Assembly (NCBI RefSeq): GCF_000718635.1
Contig: NZ_JOBF01000009.1
Span: 1-64,000 of the forward strand
Origin: Streptomyces varsoviensis
GTDB taxonomy: Bacteria; Actinomycetota; Actinomycetes; Streptomycetales; Streptomycetaceae
Length of the DNA: 64,000 nt
Reading direction: 5' to 3'
Shown one piece after another: positions 52,304-61,141 of this stretch. Made by a program: the position numbers and the translations under genes. Below the pieces are notes generated by a model. It saw nothing but the letters and a program-made list of their open reading frames with translations, was not told where the DNA came from and ran no database searches. Position 1 is the stretch's first letter. Every line of letters begins with the position of its first letter.

Positions 52304-53518
52304 TTGTATGCGCAGCCGGGATCGGGGAGGCGGCGGCAGGGCCTGTTGGCACTGCTGCTCGGGGCGTTGTTGCTGCTGGTGACCGCGTGCGGCGGGGGCG
52401 GCGGCTCGGACGACGGGAAGAAGGCGGGCGCGAAGCTCGGGGACAAGGCCGAGTCGCGGGCCGTGGTGACCATCGAGCCCAAGGACGGCACGACCGACGC
52501 CGCGACCAGCGGCGTCCTCAAGGTCACCGCCGACAAGGGCACGCTGAAGACGGTGAAGGTCGTCGACTCCAAGGGGAACGAGGTCGACGGCAAGATAACC
52601 GCCGCCGGTACGGCCTGGACGCCGACCGGGCACCTGGGCGCCGCCACCAAGTACACGGTGGACGCCGTCGCGCGCGACGAGGACGGCCGGGAGGCCGCCA
52701 AGCACTCCGTCTTCACCACGCTCACCCCGAAGAACACCTTCGTCGGCTACTACACCCCGGAGAACGGCTCGACGGTCGGCGTCGGCATGCCCGTCTCCCT
52801 CAAGTTCAGCCGCGGCATCACCGACCCGAAGGCCGTCGAGGCGGCGATCAAGGTGACGGCCGAGCCGTCCGTACCGATCAAGGGGCACTGGTTCGGGAAC
52901 GACCGGATCGACTTCCGCCCGGAGAAGTACTGGGCGGCGGGGACCAAGGTGACGCTCTCGTTCGACTTCAACGGCGTCGAGGGCCGCCCCGGCGTGTACG
53001 GCACCCAGACGCGGACCGTGAAGTTCACCATCGGCCGCTCCCAGGTCTCCACGGTGGACGCGAGCTCCAAGAAGATGACCGTCGAGCGCGACGGCAAGCT
53101 CGTCAAGACCATCCCCATCACCTCGGGCAGCCCGTCCAACCCGACGTACAACGGGCAGATGGTGATCAGCGAGAAGTACGACGTGACGCGGATGAACGGC
53201 GAGACGGTCGGCTTCGGCGGGGAGTACGACATCAAGGACGTGCCGCACGCGATGCGGCTGTCCACCTCGGGCACCTTCATCCACGGCAACTACTGGTCGG
53301 GCGCCGGCACCTTCGGCTCGGTCAACGCCAGCCATGGCTGCGTCGGCCTCTTCGACCAGCGCGGCGGCGGCGACCCGTCGACCCCGGCCGCCTGGTTCTA
53401 CCGCGGCTCGCTCATCGGCGACGTGGTGATCGTGAAGAACTCCAAGGACCGGACCATCCAGCCGGACAACGGCCTCAACGGCTGGAACATGTCCTGGGCC
53501 GAGTGGACCCGGCGCTGA
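52304..53518 (+). CDS. L,D-transpeptidase lipoprotein 2
   Basis: A 404-residue paralog of the preceding gene. The lipobox is VTAC (around LLLLVTACGGGGGS). Two Ig-like domains (VVTIEPKDGTTDAATSGVLK, TPKNTFVGYYTPENGSTVGV) are followed by the YkuD domain, with Cys in NASHGCVGLFDQRGGG and FIHGNYWSGAG. TTG 52304 is taken because AGGGGAG (52288-52294) lies 9 bases upstream; an in-frame ATG at 52238 lacks a clear ribosome site. The two genes share DNA-level runs, for example around the SEKYDVTRMNG and GFGGEYDI segments, showing duplication. The 240-base gap between them holds no other gene. Confidence 0.92.
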   Translation: MYAQPGSGRRRQGLLALLLGALLLLVTACGGGGGSDDGKKAGAKLGDKAESRAVVTIEPKDGTTDAATSGVLKVTADKGTLKTVKVVDSKGNEVDGKITAAGTAWTPTGHLGAATKYTVDAVARDEDGREAAKHSVFTTLTPKNTFVGYYTPENGSTVGVGMPVSLKFSRGITDPKAVEAAIKVTAEPSVPIKGHWFGNDRIDFRPEKYWAAGTKVTLSFDFNGVEGRPGVYGTQTRTVKFTIGRSQVSTVDASSKKMTVERDGKLVKTIPITSGSPSNPTYNGQMVISEKYDVTRMNGETVGFGGEYDIKDVPHAMRLSTSGTFIHGNYWSGAGTFGSVNASHGCVGLFDQRGGGDPSTPAAWFYRGSLIGDVVIVKNSKDRTIQPDNGLNGWNMSWAEWTRR

Positions 53519-53627
53519 CGGGCGGGGCGGCGGCGGGCGGCGGCGTCCGGACCGCCGCCGCCCCCGCGGTCTGCCTGTGACCGAACGCACCGGCGCGAAG
53601 GGTGTTAACGGCAGCTAACCTGCTGCC

Positions 53628-54395
53628 ATGACTGTGCATCTTGAGGCCGCCGACGGCGTCGGCACCATCCGCCTGGACCGCCCGCCGATGAACGCGCTGG
53701 ACTCCGCCACCCAGGACCGGCTGCGGGAGCTCGCCGAGGAGGCGACGCGGCGCGAGGACGTGCGCGCCGTGGTGATCTGGGGCGGGGAGAAGGTGTTCGC
53801 GGCCGGCGCGGACATCAAGGAGATGCGGGACATGGACCACGCCGCGATGGTCTCCCGCGCCGGCGACCTCCAGGGCGCCTTCACCGCCGTCGCCCGCATC
53901 CCCAAGCCCGTCGTCGCCGCCGTCACCGGGTACGCGCTCGGCGGCGGCTGCGAGCTGGCGCTCTGCGCGGACTACCGGATCGCCGCGGAGAACGCCAAGC
54001 TCGGCCAGCCCGAGATCCTGCTGGGCCTGATCCCCGGCGCGGGCGGCACGCAGCGGCTGGCCCGGCTCGTCGGCCCGTCCAAGGCCAAGGACCTGATCTT
54101 CACCGGCCGCCAGGTGCGGGCGGACGAGGCGCTGTCGATCGGGCTCGTCGACCGGGTCGTACCGGCCGAGGAGGTGTACGAGCAGGCGCACGCGTGGGCC
54201 GCGAGGCTGGCCGCGGGGCCCGCCATCGCGCTGCGCGCGGCCAAGGAGTCCGTCGACGCGGGGCTGGAGACCGATATCGACACCGGGCTGGCCATCGAGC
54301 GCGGCTGGTTCGCGGGGCTGTTCGCGACCGAGGACCGGGAGACCGGGATGCGGAGCTTCGTCGAGGACGGGCCCGGCAAGGCCAAGTTCCGCTGA
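53628..54395 (+). CDS. Enoyl-CoA hydratase
   Basis: A 255-residue crotonase-family protein. The oxyanion loops are VFAAGADIKEMRDMD and VTGYALGGGCELALCADYRI. The catalytic Glu pair region is KLGQPEILLGLIPGAGGTQR, with both expected acidic positions present, so hydration of trans-2-enoyl-CoA in fatty-acid or branched-chain degradation is likely. The C-terminus (TEDRETGMRSFVEDGPGKAKF) is the usual family end. It stands alone on the plus strand. I recall an enoyl-CoA hydratase at the same relative place in S. coelicolor. Confidence 0.95.
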   Translation: MTVHLEAADGVGTIRLDRPPMNALDSATQDRLRELAEEATRREDVRAVVIWGGEKVFAAGADIKEMRDMDHAAMVSRAGDLQGAFTAVARIPKPVVAAVTGYALGGGCELALCADYRIAAENAKLGQPEILLGLIPGAGGTQRLARLVGPSKAKDLIFTGRQVRADEALSIGLVDRVVPAEEVYEQAHAWAARLAAGPAIALRAAKESVDAGLETDIDTGLAIERGWFAGLFATEDRETGMRSFVEDGPGKAKFR

Positions 54396-54657
54396 TTCCC
54401 TGTGAGTTATGGGGAGTGCTCGATGGCCGGTGCTCCTTGCGGGGGAATTATCCCGGGCTTCGGCCAGCCTAATTTTTCCCGCCCACAGGCGTTCGGTGAT
54501 CTTCCGTGCGCGAGAGGTCACCGCTGGTCAGCGGGGTGGTCCGGGAGATTAACTGCCGTTGGCATATGTCGGGAGGGTTGCGCGGAACGGCGGATTCCGG
54601 CCTGATGAATCCCTCTGTTCCACCCCGGAGGGGCATTTTGACGGCCATGATGGAGCC

Positions 54658-55161
54658 ATGGCGGGCTTGGAGGAAATGGGGCAGCCGCAGCCGCGAGCCG
54701 CTATGGCCGGGGCGCGGTGGACGCCGACCGTCGACGACGAACTGACGGTCAAGGCGTTCGAGCTGTTCGGGGACCCGACGGCCCACGAGGTGCGATTGCC
54801 CTCCCGCCCGGAATCCGCCGCCTCCGCCCGCCGGCTGACCCAGTGCGTAGTGCTGCGCAAGTGGGGAATGTCCCCCCAACTCTCCGAGTACGCCGTCCTG
54901 TTGGTGTCCGAACTGGTCGGCAACGCGGTCCGGCACACGGGCGCCCGCTCCTTCGGGCTGCGGATACACCGGCGGCGTGGCTGGATACGGGTCGAGGTCC
55001 GCGATCCGTCCCGGGGGCTGCCCTGCCTGATGCCGGTGCAAGAGCTCGACATCAGCGGTCGCGGCCTCTTTCTGGTGGACAAGCTCTCGGATCGCTGGGG
55101 GGTGGACCTGCTGCCGCGCGGCAAGACGACCTGGTTCGAGATGCGCGCCGCCGACCGCTGA
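54658..55161 (+). CDS. RsbW-like ATP-binding protein
   Basis: A 167-residue HATPase_c_2 protein of the anti-sigma-factor/serine-kinase type. A lead of ~45 residues is followed by the N-box LLVSELVGNAVRHTGARSFG, EVRDPSRGLPCLM and the G-box LDISGRGLFLVDKLSDRWGV. Asn and Gly ATP ligands are present. Such proteins bind sigma factors or anti-anti-sigma partners in the cytoplasm; none is encoded nearby. ATG 54658 is chosen by domain fit; an open frame extends to 54559. The 260 bases upstream (54396-54657) hold no gene. Confidence 0.88.
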   Translation: MAGLEEMGQPQPRAAMAGARWTPTVDDELTVKAFELFGDPTAHEVRLPSRPESAASARRLTQCVVLRKWGMSPQLSEYAVLLVSELVGNAVRHTGARSFGLRIHRRRGWIRVEVRDPSRGLPCLMPVQELDISGRGLFLVDKLSDRWGVDLLPRGKTTWFEMRAADR

Positions 55162-55243
55162 GGGCGCGGCTCGACGCCGGCCGCCGTGTGGGCCGCCGAT
55201 CGCCCGGCGCCGAGCGCGGTGCGGCCGGGGCGGGGACGGAAAA

Positions 55244-55291
55244 CGCAGAGGCCCCCATCCGTCGTCTTGCGACGGCGCGGGGGCCTCTGCG
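55244..55291 (-). terminator. Strong intrinsic terminator with T-run
   Basis: CGCAGAGGCCCCC (55244-55256) pairs perfectly with GGGGGCCTCTGCG (55279-55291) around an inner stem-loop. Read on the minus strand it is followed by TTTTCC, so it ends a minus-strand transcript. It may also serve the plus-strand ATPase gene that stops at 55161. Confidence 0.82.
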
Positions 55292-55440
55292 TGTCGCCGT
55301 GGACGAAAGGGGTGTGGTCCACGGCGCTGTGGTCGACCTGGCCCGGGTCAATGGGGGTCGTGAGACCGACTATGTCAGACGGGGCGCTGTCCTGCTAATG
55401 CGCCATAGCGGAAAATGCCCCACTAAAACGGACAAAAGAA
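55244..55440 (-). ncRNA. Candidate small RNA ending at terminator
   Basis: A clear minus-strand terminator lies at 55244-55291, but no convincing minus-strand gene precedes it. The ~150 bases upstream include a GC-poorer stretch (55400-55460), and the sequence has an unusual mix of rare codons if translated in any frame. A short RNA or small ORF on the minus strand is possible. The remaining bases to the amidase start (to 55701) show nothing further that I recognise. Confidence 0.32.
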
Positions 55441-55701
55441 AAGTGAATCCAAGGTGACATGTGACACGAGCCTTGCAAACAATGGGTGAATGGGTATGTG
55501 CCCAAGGGAATCGTGTTCCGGTGGGTGGGATAATGGGCGGCTGGCCGACGGACACGCCGCCGCCCGTGACGCCCGTGCCCAATTGCCCGCCGCCGCAGCG
55601 GAATTGCCCCCAGGAAATCCCGGAAAAGAGGCGCGGAAAACTCTCCGTGCCGTGCGGTTCTTGGCGTGGAGTCGTTGAAACCTCAGCATGGAGGGGCGCC
55701 A

Positions 55702-56382
55702 GTGAGTGGCATGCACCTGCCTGTATCAGCAGCTACGGACTCGGGAGTACGCATGGCAGAGCTTGAGCACCACAGACCCGGCCTGTCCCGCAGGCGCCTC
55801 CTGCGCGGTGCGACCCTCCTCGGCGCCGCGGGCCTCGGCATCACCGCCGTCTCCCGCATGGACGGCCACGACGCGGCCGCCGACCCCAAGCCCGACCCGT
55901 CGTACCCGCCGCTCCACTGGATCCCCGCCAGCACCGCCAACTACACGGTCTCCAACCGCCCCGGCGCGTACCCCGTCGACCTCGTCATCATCCATGTGAC
56001 GCAGGCGACCTTCCCCACCACGATGAAGATCTTCAAGGACCCGTCCTCGAAGGTCTCCGCGCACTACGCCATCGCCTCCGCCGACGGGTACATCGGCCAG
56101 TTCGTCCGCGAGAAGGACGTCGCCTGGCACGCCGGCAACTGGAACCACAACACCCGCAGCATCGGCATCGAGCACGAGGGATGGGTCGACAAGCCGGAGT
56201 ACCTCACCGACGCCATGTACCGCGCCTCGGCCAAGCTCACCGCGGCCATCTGCGACCGCTACGCCATCCCCAAAACGCGCGGCCACATCATCGGCCACGT
56301 CGAAGTGCCCGGCACGGACCACACCGACCCCGGCCGGTACTGGGACTGGAACAGATACCTGAGGCTCGTCAACGAAGCCTGA
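55702..56382 (+). CDS. Tat-exported N-acetylmuramoyl-L-alanine amidase
   Basis: A 226-residue peptidoglycan amidase (Amidase_2/T7-lysozyme type). The Tat signal (LSRRRLLRGATLLGAAGLGI, about residues 27-46) is followed by a catalytic domain with zinc-ligand His in DLVIIHVTQATFPTT, the Glu/His region RSIGIEHEGWVD and the second zinc His and Asp in EVPGTDHTDPGRYWDWN. It would cut the bond between muramic acid and L-Ala outside the membrane. GTG 55702 is chosen because GGAGGGG lies 5 bases upstream; ATG 55753 just before the Tat motif is the alternative. It is followed 115 bases later by cabC. Confidence 0.93.
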   Translation: MSGMHLPVSAATDSGVRMAELEHHRPGLSRRRLLRGATLLGAAGLGITAVSRMDGHDAAADPKPDPSYPPLHWIPASTANYTVSNRPGAYPVDLVIIHVTQATFPTTMKIFKDPSSKVSAHYAIASADGYIGQFVREKDVAWHAGNWNHNTRSIGIEHEGWVDKPEYLTDAMYRASAKLTAAICDRYAIPKTRGHIIGHVEVPGTDHTDPGRYWDWNRYLRLVNEA

Positions 56383-56497
56383 GGCGGCCGGGGTTCCGAG
56401 GGCGTCTCCGTCGCGGCGCCGTCCGGCGCTACCGCTAATCTGTGCCGGTCGGACAAGCACACCGGCATTGGATCAGCACACAGACAGGGGTGGACCC

Positions 56498-56710
56498 ATG
56501 GCGGACATAGAGGCGGCGCGTACCGCGTTCCAGCGGTACGACAAGGACGGCGACGGACTGGTCACCGCCGCCGAGTACAAGAAGGTGATGGCCGAGCTGG
56601 GCGACCCCTACGTCACCGAGAGCGTCGCCCAGGCCGTCATCAACGCCAAGGACGCCAACGACGACGGCGTCCTCTCCTTCGAGGAGTTCTGGGCCGCCAT
56701 CAACCACTGA
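56498..56710 (+). CDS. cabC: EF-hand calcium-binding protein, CabC-like
   Basis: A 70-residue cytoplasmic calcium-binding protein with two complete EF-hands: loop D15-K-D17-G-D19-G-L21 to E26, and loop D52-A-N54-D-D56-G-V58 to E63, both with the 12-residue spacing and Glu at position 12. The length, N-terminus (MADIEAARTAFQRYD) and end match Streptomyces CabC (SCO5464 from memory), which buffers calcium and affects spore germination and aerial growth. ATG 56498 follows CAGGGGTGG. It stands alone, convergent with the next gene. Confidence 0.85.
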   Translation: MADIEAARTAFQRYDKDGDGLVTAAEYKKVMAELGDPYVTESVAQAVINAKDANDDGVLSFEEFWAAINH

Positions 56711-56728
56711 CCGCGGCGGCGGCCCGGG

Positions 56729-57037
56729 TCAGCGCCAGCCCCGGCGCTGCGCGCTGGCCCGCCGCCGCCGGTCGTTGCAGAGCAGGCAGCGGCCCCACCC
56801 CGGCGGCAGCGGATCGTTCTTGTCGCCGAACAGCGGGTCCACCGCCCCTCGCGGATGCTCCGGGCAGCCTGTGGCCCCGCCGCCCGTCCCCAGGGAGCTC
56901 GCGGCGGCCAGCGCCCGGCGCAGCGCGTCCACGAGCTGGTCGGCCTCGTGCGCCGCGGGCGCGGATTCGATCGAGAAGGCGATGTCCGAGGCGGTGCTGA
57001 GCGCGCTCTGGAGTTCGCGCAGGTCTGCGTAACTCAT
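56729..57037 (-). CDS. Hypothetical protein with Cys pairs
   Basis: A protein of about 102 residues. The N-terminal half is helical (SYADLRELQSALSTASDIAF, EADQLVDALRRALAAASSLG), and the C-terminal half carries CPEHP and CLLCND, a pattern fit for a small zinc site, ending in a basic tail. No family name is recognised. An in-frame start at 57067 is less likely than the ATG at 57037. It is convergent with cabC (18-base gap). Confidence 0.75.
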   Translation of the reverse strand: MSYADLRELQSALSTASDIAFSIESAPAAHEADQLVDALRRALAAASSLGTGGGATGCPEHPRGAVDPLFGDKNDPLPPGWGRCLLCNDRRRRASAQRRGWR

Positions 57038-57133
57038 GCTCCGGAGCGTACGCGCCGCCACTGACAACGCCGTGTGGGCGGGGTGCGGGCGGCGCCGGTC
57101 GCGGCACCAGGGCGTGTCACCGGGCCGGCCGGC

Positions 57134-58522
57134 CTACGCGCCGCGCGCCCGCTCGAAGCGCTCGCGGCCCCGGGACAGCCCGACGATCGGGGCCGGGTAA
57201 TCGGCGGGATGGTCGGCCGGCGCGCCGCCCTCGTCCTTCAGCCGCCACGGCTCGTGCACGTACCGGTCCGGGACCTCCGCCAGCTCCGGCACCCAGCGGC
57301 GTACGTACGAGCCGCGCGGGTCGAAGCGCTTGCCCTGGGTCACGGGGTTGAGCACCCGGTTGGGCCGGGTGTCGGTGCCGGTGCCCGCGACCCACTGCCA
57401 GTTGAGCTGGTTGTTGGCGATGTCCCCGTCCACCAGGAGATCCAGGAAGTGCCGGGCGCCCACCCGCCAGTCCGTGTAGAGCGTCTTGGTCAGGAAGCTC
57501 GCCGCCAGCATCCGGCCCCGGTTGTGCATCCACCCCTCGTGCCGCAATTGCCGCATCGCCGCGTCCACCAGCGGATAGCCCGTACGCCCCGCACGCCAGG
57601 CCGCGATCTCCGCCGCGTCCTCGCGCCACCGGTCGCCCCGCGGCCGGTAGTCGGCCGTGGAGGCGTCGGGTCGGGCGGCGAGCACCTGGTGGTGGAAGTC
57701 GCGCCAGGCGATCTGCCGTACGAACGCGTCGGCCCCGGGCCCCGGACGCCGCCGCGCCCGCTGTACGGCCTCGGCCGCCGACACCGCGCCGAAGTGCAGA
57801 TACGGCGAGAGCCGGGAGGTGGCGTCGCCCGCCAGGTCGTCCTGGCCGGCCTCGTACCGGTCCAGGCCGCCGGAACACCACGCCCGCAGCCGCCGCCGGC
57901 CCGCCGTCTCGCCGCCCTCGGCCAGCCCCTCGGACACGCCGGTGATCTTCGCGCGGGACGGCAGCGGCTCGCCGGCGATGCCGGGCGCCTCGGCGGCATC
58001 GGGGACCCGTACCGTGCGCGGCGCGCCCACCGCGGCCCGTACGCCCTCCTGGCTCCAGCGGCGGAAGTACGGCGTGAACACGGCGTAGTGGTCGCCGCCG
58101 GACGGCGTGAGGCGGCCTGGCGCGATGGCCGTGACCACCGCGTCGTGCACCACCAGCTCGCGGCCGGCCTCCGCCAGCGCGGCCCGCAGCCGTTCCTCCC
58201 GGCGCAGCGCGTAGCGGCTCACCCCGGCCGCGACGTGCAGCCGGTACGCCCGTACGGAGGCCGCCACGGAACACGCCCGATCGACCACGTCACCGCGGCG
58301 CAGCACCAGGCGGCCGCCGCGCGAGCGGAGCGAGGCGTCCAGGTCGGCGAGGCAGTCGGCGAGGAACGCGCGCCGGTTCGGCGCGTCGAACCCGGCGTCG
58401 CGCACCCCGTCGTCCACCACGAACAGCGGGACGATCCGGTCGGACTCGCGCAGCGCGGCGCGCAGCACGGGGTTGTCGTGCACGCGCAGATCGGAGGTGA
58501 ACAGCACCACGGAAACGCTCAC
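57134..58522 (-). CDS. phr: Deoxyribodipyrimidine photolyase
   Basis: A 462-residue class I photolyase that repairs cyclobutane pyrimidine dimers with blue light. The N-terminal photolyase domain (VVLFTSDLRVHDNPVLRAAL) is followed by the FAD domain, with GDATSRLSPYLHFGAVSAAE, FVRQIAWRDFHHQVLAARPD, GYPLVDAAMRQLRHEGWMHN, SFLTKTLYTDWRVGARHFLD, DIANNQLNWQWVAGTGTDTR (dimer-contacting Trp, electron path) and DPRGSYVRRWVPEL. All FAD contacts seem present. It is followed on the same strand by the SDR gene's neighbour region; promoter and antenna type are not determined. Confidence 0.96.
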   Translation of the reverse strand: MSVSVVLFTSDLRVHDNPVLRAALRESDRIVPLFVVDDGVRDAGFDAPNRRAFLADCLADLDASLRSRGGRLVLRRGDVVDRACSVAASVRAYRLHVAAGVSRYALRREERLRAALAEAGRELVVHDAVVTAIAPGRLTPSGGDHYAVFTPYFRRWSQEGVRAAVGAPRTVRVPDAAEAPGIAGEPLPSRAKITGVSEGLAEGGETAGRRRLRAWCSGGLDRYEAGQDDLAGDATSRLSPYLHFGAVSAAEAVQRARRRPGPGADAFVRQIAWRDFHHQVLAARPDASTADYRPRGDRWREDAAEIAAWRAGRTGYPLVDAAMRQLRHEGWMHNRGRMLAASFLTKTLYTDWRVGARHFLDLLVDGDIANNQLNWQWVAGTGTDTRPNRVLNPVTQGKRFDPRGSYVRRWVPELAEVPDRYVHEPWRLKDEGGAPADHPADYPAPIVGLSRGRERFERARGA

Positions 58523-58607
58523 GCGGGGTCCTTCTCGGAAGGGGGCGGCGGGTCGGGGGTACGGCTTACGAACTGATGGGCCGGGGCGGGGGGAGGACGG
58601 GGCGGCG

Positions 58608-58721
58608 GGCTGCCGCGATCAGAGCCGGGGGGCGGTCTCCGCGTCGGCTGCCGCGATCAGGGTCTGGGGGCGGCCTTCGCATCGGCTGCCGCGATCAGGG
58701 TCGGGGGGCGGCCTTCGCGCC
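58608..58721. repeat. 38-bp tandem repeat x3 at gene end
   Basis: GGCTGCCGCGATCAG begins units at 58608, 58646 and 58684, exactly 38 bases apart. The third unit contains the stop codon of the SDR gene (58695-58697). The other two lie downstream, between this gene and the photolyase. Confidence 0.85.
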
Positions 58722-60257
58722 GGCTGACTCGGAGGATTCGGCGGACTCAGCCGACTCAGCGGACTCGGCACGCTCGGCGGACTCGGCGGCGCGGGCGATG
58801 TTGCGGGCCATACCGCCGAAGACCAGGGCGTGGAACGGCGCCACGCTCCACCAGTAGGCGTGGCCGAGCAGGCCGCGCGGGTGGAACAGGGCCCGCTGCC
58901 GGTACCGCGACCGTCCCGCGGCGGCGTCGTCCGCGTACATCTCCAGCCACGCCAGCCCCGGCAGCCGCATCTCGGCGCGCAGCCGCAGCAGCCGTCCGCG
59001 CTCGATCTCCTCGACCCGCCAGAAGTCCAGCGAGTCCCCGACCCGCAGCCGCTGGGCGTCCCGGCGCCCGCGCCGCAGCCCCACCCCGCCGACCAGCCGG
59101 TCGAGCCAGCCCCTTACGGCCCAGGCGGGCGGGTAGGAGTGCCAGCCGTTCTCGCCGCCGATGCTCTCGATGACCCGCCACAACTCCTCCCGGCCGGCGT
59201 CGACGGTCCGTTCGCGGCGGTCGGTGTAGAGGCTGCCGCCGGCCCAGCCGGGGTCCGTGGGAAGCGGGTCGCTGGGCGCGCCGGGCACGGACGCCGACGA
59301 CCAGCGGGTGCTGACCCGCGCGTCCCGGACCCGCTGGAGCGCCAGGGCGAGGGACGCGTCGAAGTCGAGGGGCGCGCCGGGTGGGTCGGGCACGTACCGC
59401 GCGATGTCGTGCTCGGCGCACACCACCTCATGGCGCAGGGACTCCGCGAGCGGTCGGGCGATGGACCGGGGCACCGGGGTCACCAGGCCGACCCAGTAGC
59501 TGGAGAGACCCGGCGAGAGCAGCGGCACGGGCACGATGAGGCGGTCCGGCAGCCCGGCCACGGCCGCGTACCGGCTCATCATCTGCCGGTAGGTGAGGAC
59601 GTCCGGGCCGCCGATGTCGAAGGCGCGGCAGACGTCGTCGGGCATGGTCGCGCTGCCGACGAGATAGCGCAGGGCGTCCCGGACGGCGATCGGCTGGATC
59701 CGGGTACGCACCCAGCTCGGAGTGACCATCACGGGCAGCCGTTCGGTGAGGTAGCGCAGCATCTCGAAGGAGGCCGAACCCGACCCGATGACGACGGCGG
59801 CGCGCAGGACGGTGGCCGGCACGCCGGAGCCGAGGAGGATGCGGCCCACCTCGGCGCGCGAGCGCAGGTGCGGGGAGAGTTCGCGGTCCGGGACGCCCGC
59901 CGGAGTGAGGCCGCCCAGGTAGACGATGCGCCGCACGCCCGCCGCGCGGGCCTGCTCGCCGAAGATCCGGGCGGCCCGGCGGTCGGTCTCCTCGAACCCG
60001 GAGCCCGTGCCGAGCGCGTGCACCAGGTAGTACGCGACCTCCATGCCGCGCAGCGCGTCGCCGACCGACTCGGCGTCCGTGACATCGCCGCGTACGATCT
60101 CGACGTCGCCGGCCCAGGGGTGGTCGCGCAGCTTCTCCGGGGACCGCGCGAGGCAGCGCACCCGGTGCCCGGCGGCCAGCAGTTCGGGTACGAGCCGGCC
60201 GCCGAGGTAGCCCGTGGCGCCGGTCACCAGGCAGCGCCGCGATTCACTGTCACTCAT
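58695..60257 (-). CDS. SDR-family NAD(P)-binding protein with DUF2867
   Basis: A 520-residue protein. An N-terminal atypical SDR has LVTGATGYLGGRLVPELLAA (about residues 9-28), VEIVRGDVTDAESVGDALRG and RIVYLGGLTPAGVPDRELSP. The C-terminal DUF2867 part (about 330-490) includes RVGDSLDFWRVEEIERGRLL and YRQRALFHPRGLLGHAYWWS. Related Streptomyces proteins lie near photolyase or carotenoid genes; the reaction is unknown. Start ATG 60257. The last ~30 residues are a Ser/Glu/Ala repeat (AESAERAESAESAESAESSE) encoded by 9-bp DNA repeats, and the stop codon falls inside a 38-bp tandem array. Confidence 0.92.
   Translation of the reverse strand: MSDSESRRCLVTGATGYLGGRLVPELLAAGHRVRCLARSPEKLRDHPWAGDVEIVRGDVTDAESVGDALRGMEVAYYLVHALGTGSGFEETDRRAARIFGEQARAAGVRRIVYLGGLTPAGVPDRELSPHLRSRAEVGRILLGSGVPATVLRAAVVIGSGSASFEMLRYLTERLPVMVTPSWVRTRIQPIAVRDALRYLVGSATMPDDVCRAFDIGGPDVLTYRQMMSRYAAVAGLPDRLIVPVPLLSPGLSSYWVGLVTPVPRSIARPLAESLRHEVVCAEHDIARYVPDPPGAPLDFDASLALALQRVRDARVSTRWSSASVPGAPSDPLPTDPGWAGGSLYTDRRERTVDAGREELWRVIESIGGENGWHSYPPAWAVRGWLDRLVGGVGLRRGRRDAQRLRVGDSLDFWRVEEIERGRLLRLRAEMRLPGLAWLEMYADDAAAGRSRYRQRALFHPRGLLGHAYWWSVAPFHALVFGGMARNIARAAESAERAESAESAESAESSESAGAKAAPRP
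58722..58795. repeat. 9-bp repeats encoding Ala-Glu-Ser tail
   Basis: GACTCGGCG/GACTCAGCC-type units repeat about eight times and encode the C-terminal (Glu-Ser-Ala)n tail of the SDR protein. They directly join the 38-bp array at 58608-58721. Confidence 0.8.
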
Positions 60258-60555
60258 GGTCTCTCGTCCCGTCCCGTCCCGATTCCGTTGTCCGGCGCGT
60301 CTGTGGGGCTGTGGGCCTGCGGGTCTGTGCATGCCCACCGTCCCCCGGCGCAGGCGTTTCCGCCTCCCGGGCGCCGCCGGAGCGGACCGGTCCGGGCCAT
60401 GGTTGGTACCCGGACCCGGACCGCGCCCGTACGGACGAGCCGTACGGGCGCGGCGGGAAGGGCTCGGCCGCACACCGGCGGCTGAGCGGTGACCGGCTGA
60501 GCGGTGACCGTTCGAGCGTTGCCCGTTCGGGCGTGCTTGTTCGAGCGTTGCTCGT

Positions 60556-60903
60556 TCAGGAGAAGAGGACGGAACGCACCTTCAACCGCTCGGAGCCGCC
60601 GCCGGTGTGCGGCCGCAGGGAGAAGTACTCGTCGCCGACGCAATTGGCGTGCAGGAAGACCGTGGCGGTCCGGTCCGTCCGGTTCTTCGGCGAGTACCCG
60701 GGCGGCAGGGCGTCCGATCCGACGCCGCGCAGGTTGATGCACCTCCCGCTCCCCGGGTCGTTCAGGTACCCGGAGGCCTCGTACCCCTCGGCGGTCCGGT
60801 ACGTGTACCGGAACTGCCCCTCGGCGGCGGAGGCGGAGCCGGGCACGACGGCGAGCAGCGCGAGCCCACTGACGACGGCGGCCGTGAAGGTTCGAAAGCG
60901 CAC
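60556..60903 (-). CDS. Small secreted protein
   Basis: A 115-residue protein with a Sec signal peptide (about residues 1-26: RTFTAAVVSGLALLAVVPGS, then ASA-A). The mature part (~89 residues) has two Cys (in GSGRCINLRG and LHANCVGDEYFSLRP), which could form a disulfide. The pattern matches small secreted Streptomyces proteins of unknown function. The GTG start at 60903 has a GGGG-type site just upstream. The 300 bases between it and the SDR gene (60258-60555) hold CGTACG-type and GGTGACCGGCTGAGC repeats, but no gene. Confidence 0.8.
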   Translation of the reverse strand: MRFRTFTAAVVSGLALLAVVPGSASAAEGQFRYTYRTAEGYEASGYLNDPGSGRCINLRGVGSDALPPGYSPKNRTDRTATVFLHANCVGDEYFSLRPHTGGGSERLKVRSVLFS

Positions 60904-61141
60904 GAGGACAACCCCTTTGATGTGAGCTGGTTCTAGGTGGTGCTACAGCTCCTCGTCGCTGCCCAACTCGGTGGCCGCAAAGCCATCGTCCACTCGAAAG
61001 GACGAAGCAGAATCGTCCCTCCACACCCACACGGGGTAATGCCGCGCAGCGCTCGGCCCCGCTTGGCCGCCGAGTCGCCGGGGGCGAACGCTCGCGGAAA
61101 TGCCGTCGCGGTGCCCCGCCGAGGGCTGCTAGCAATTGATG

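Noticed and set aside
55360..55440. Possible tRNA-like sequence near a GCGC/GCGC pairing.
   Set aside because: No T-arm consensus, no anticodon arm and no cloverleaf could be folded.
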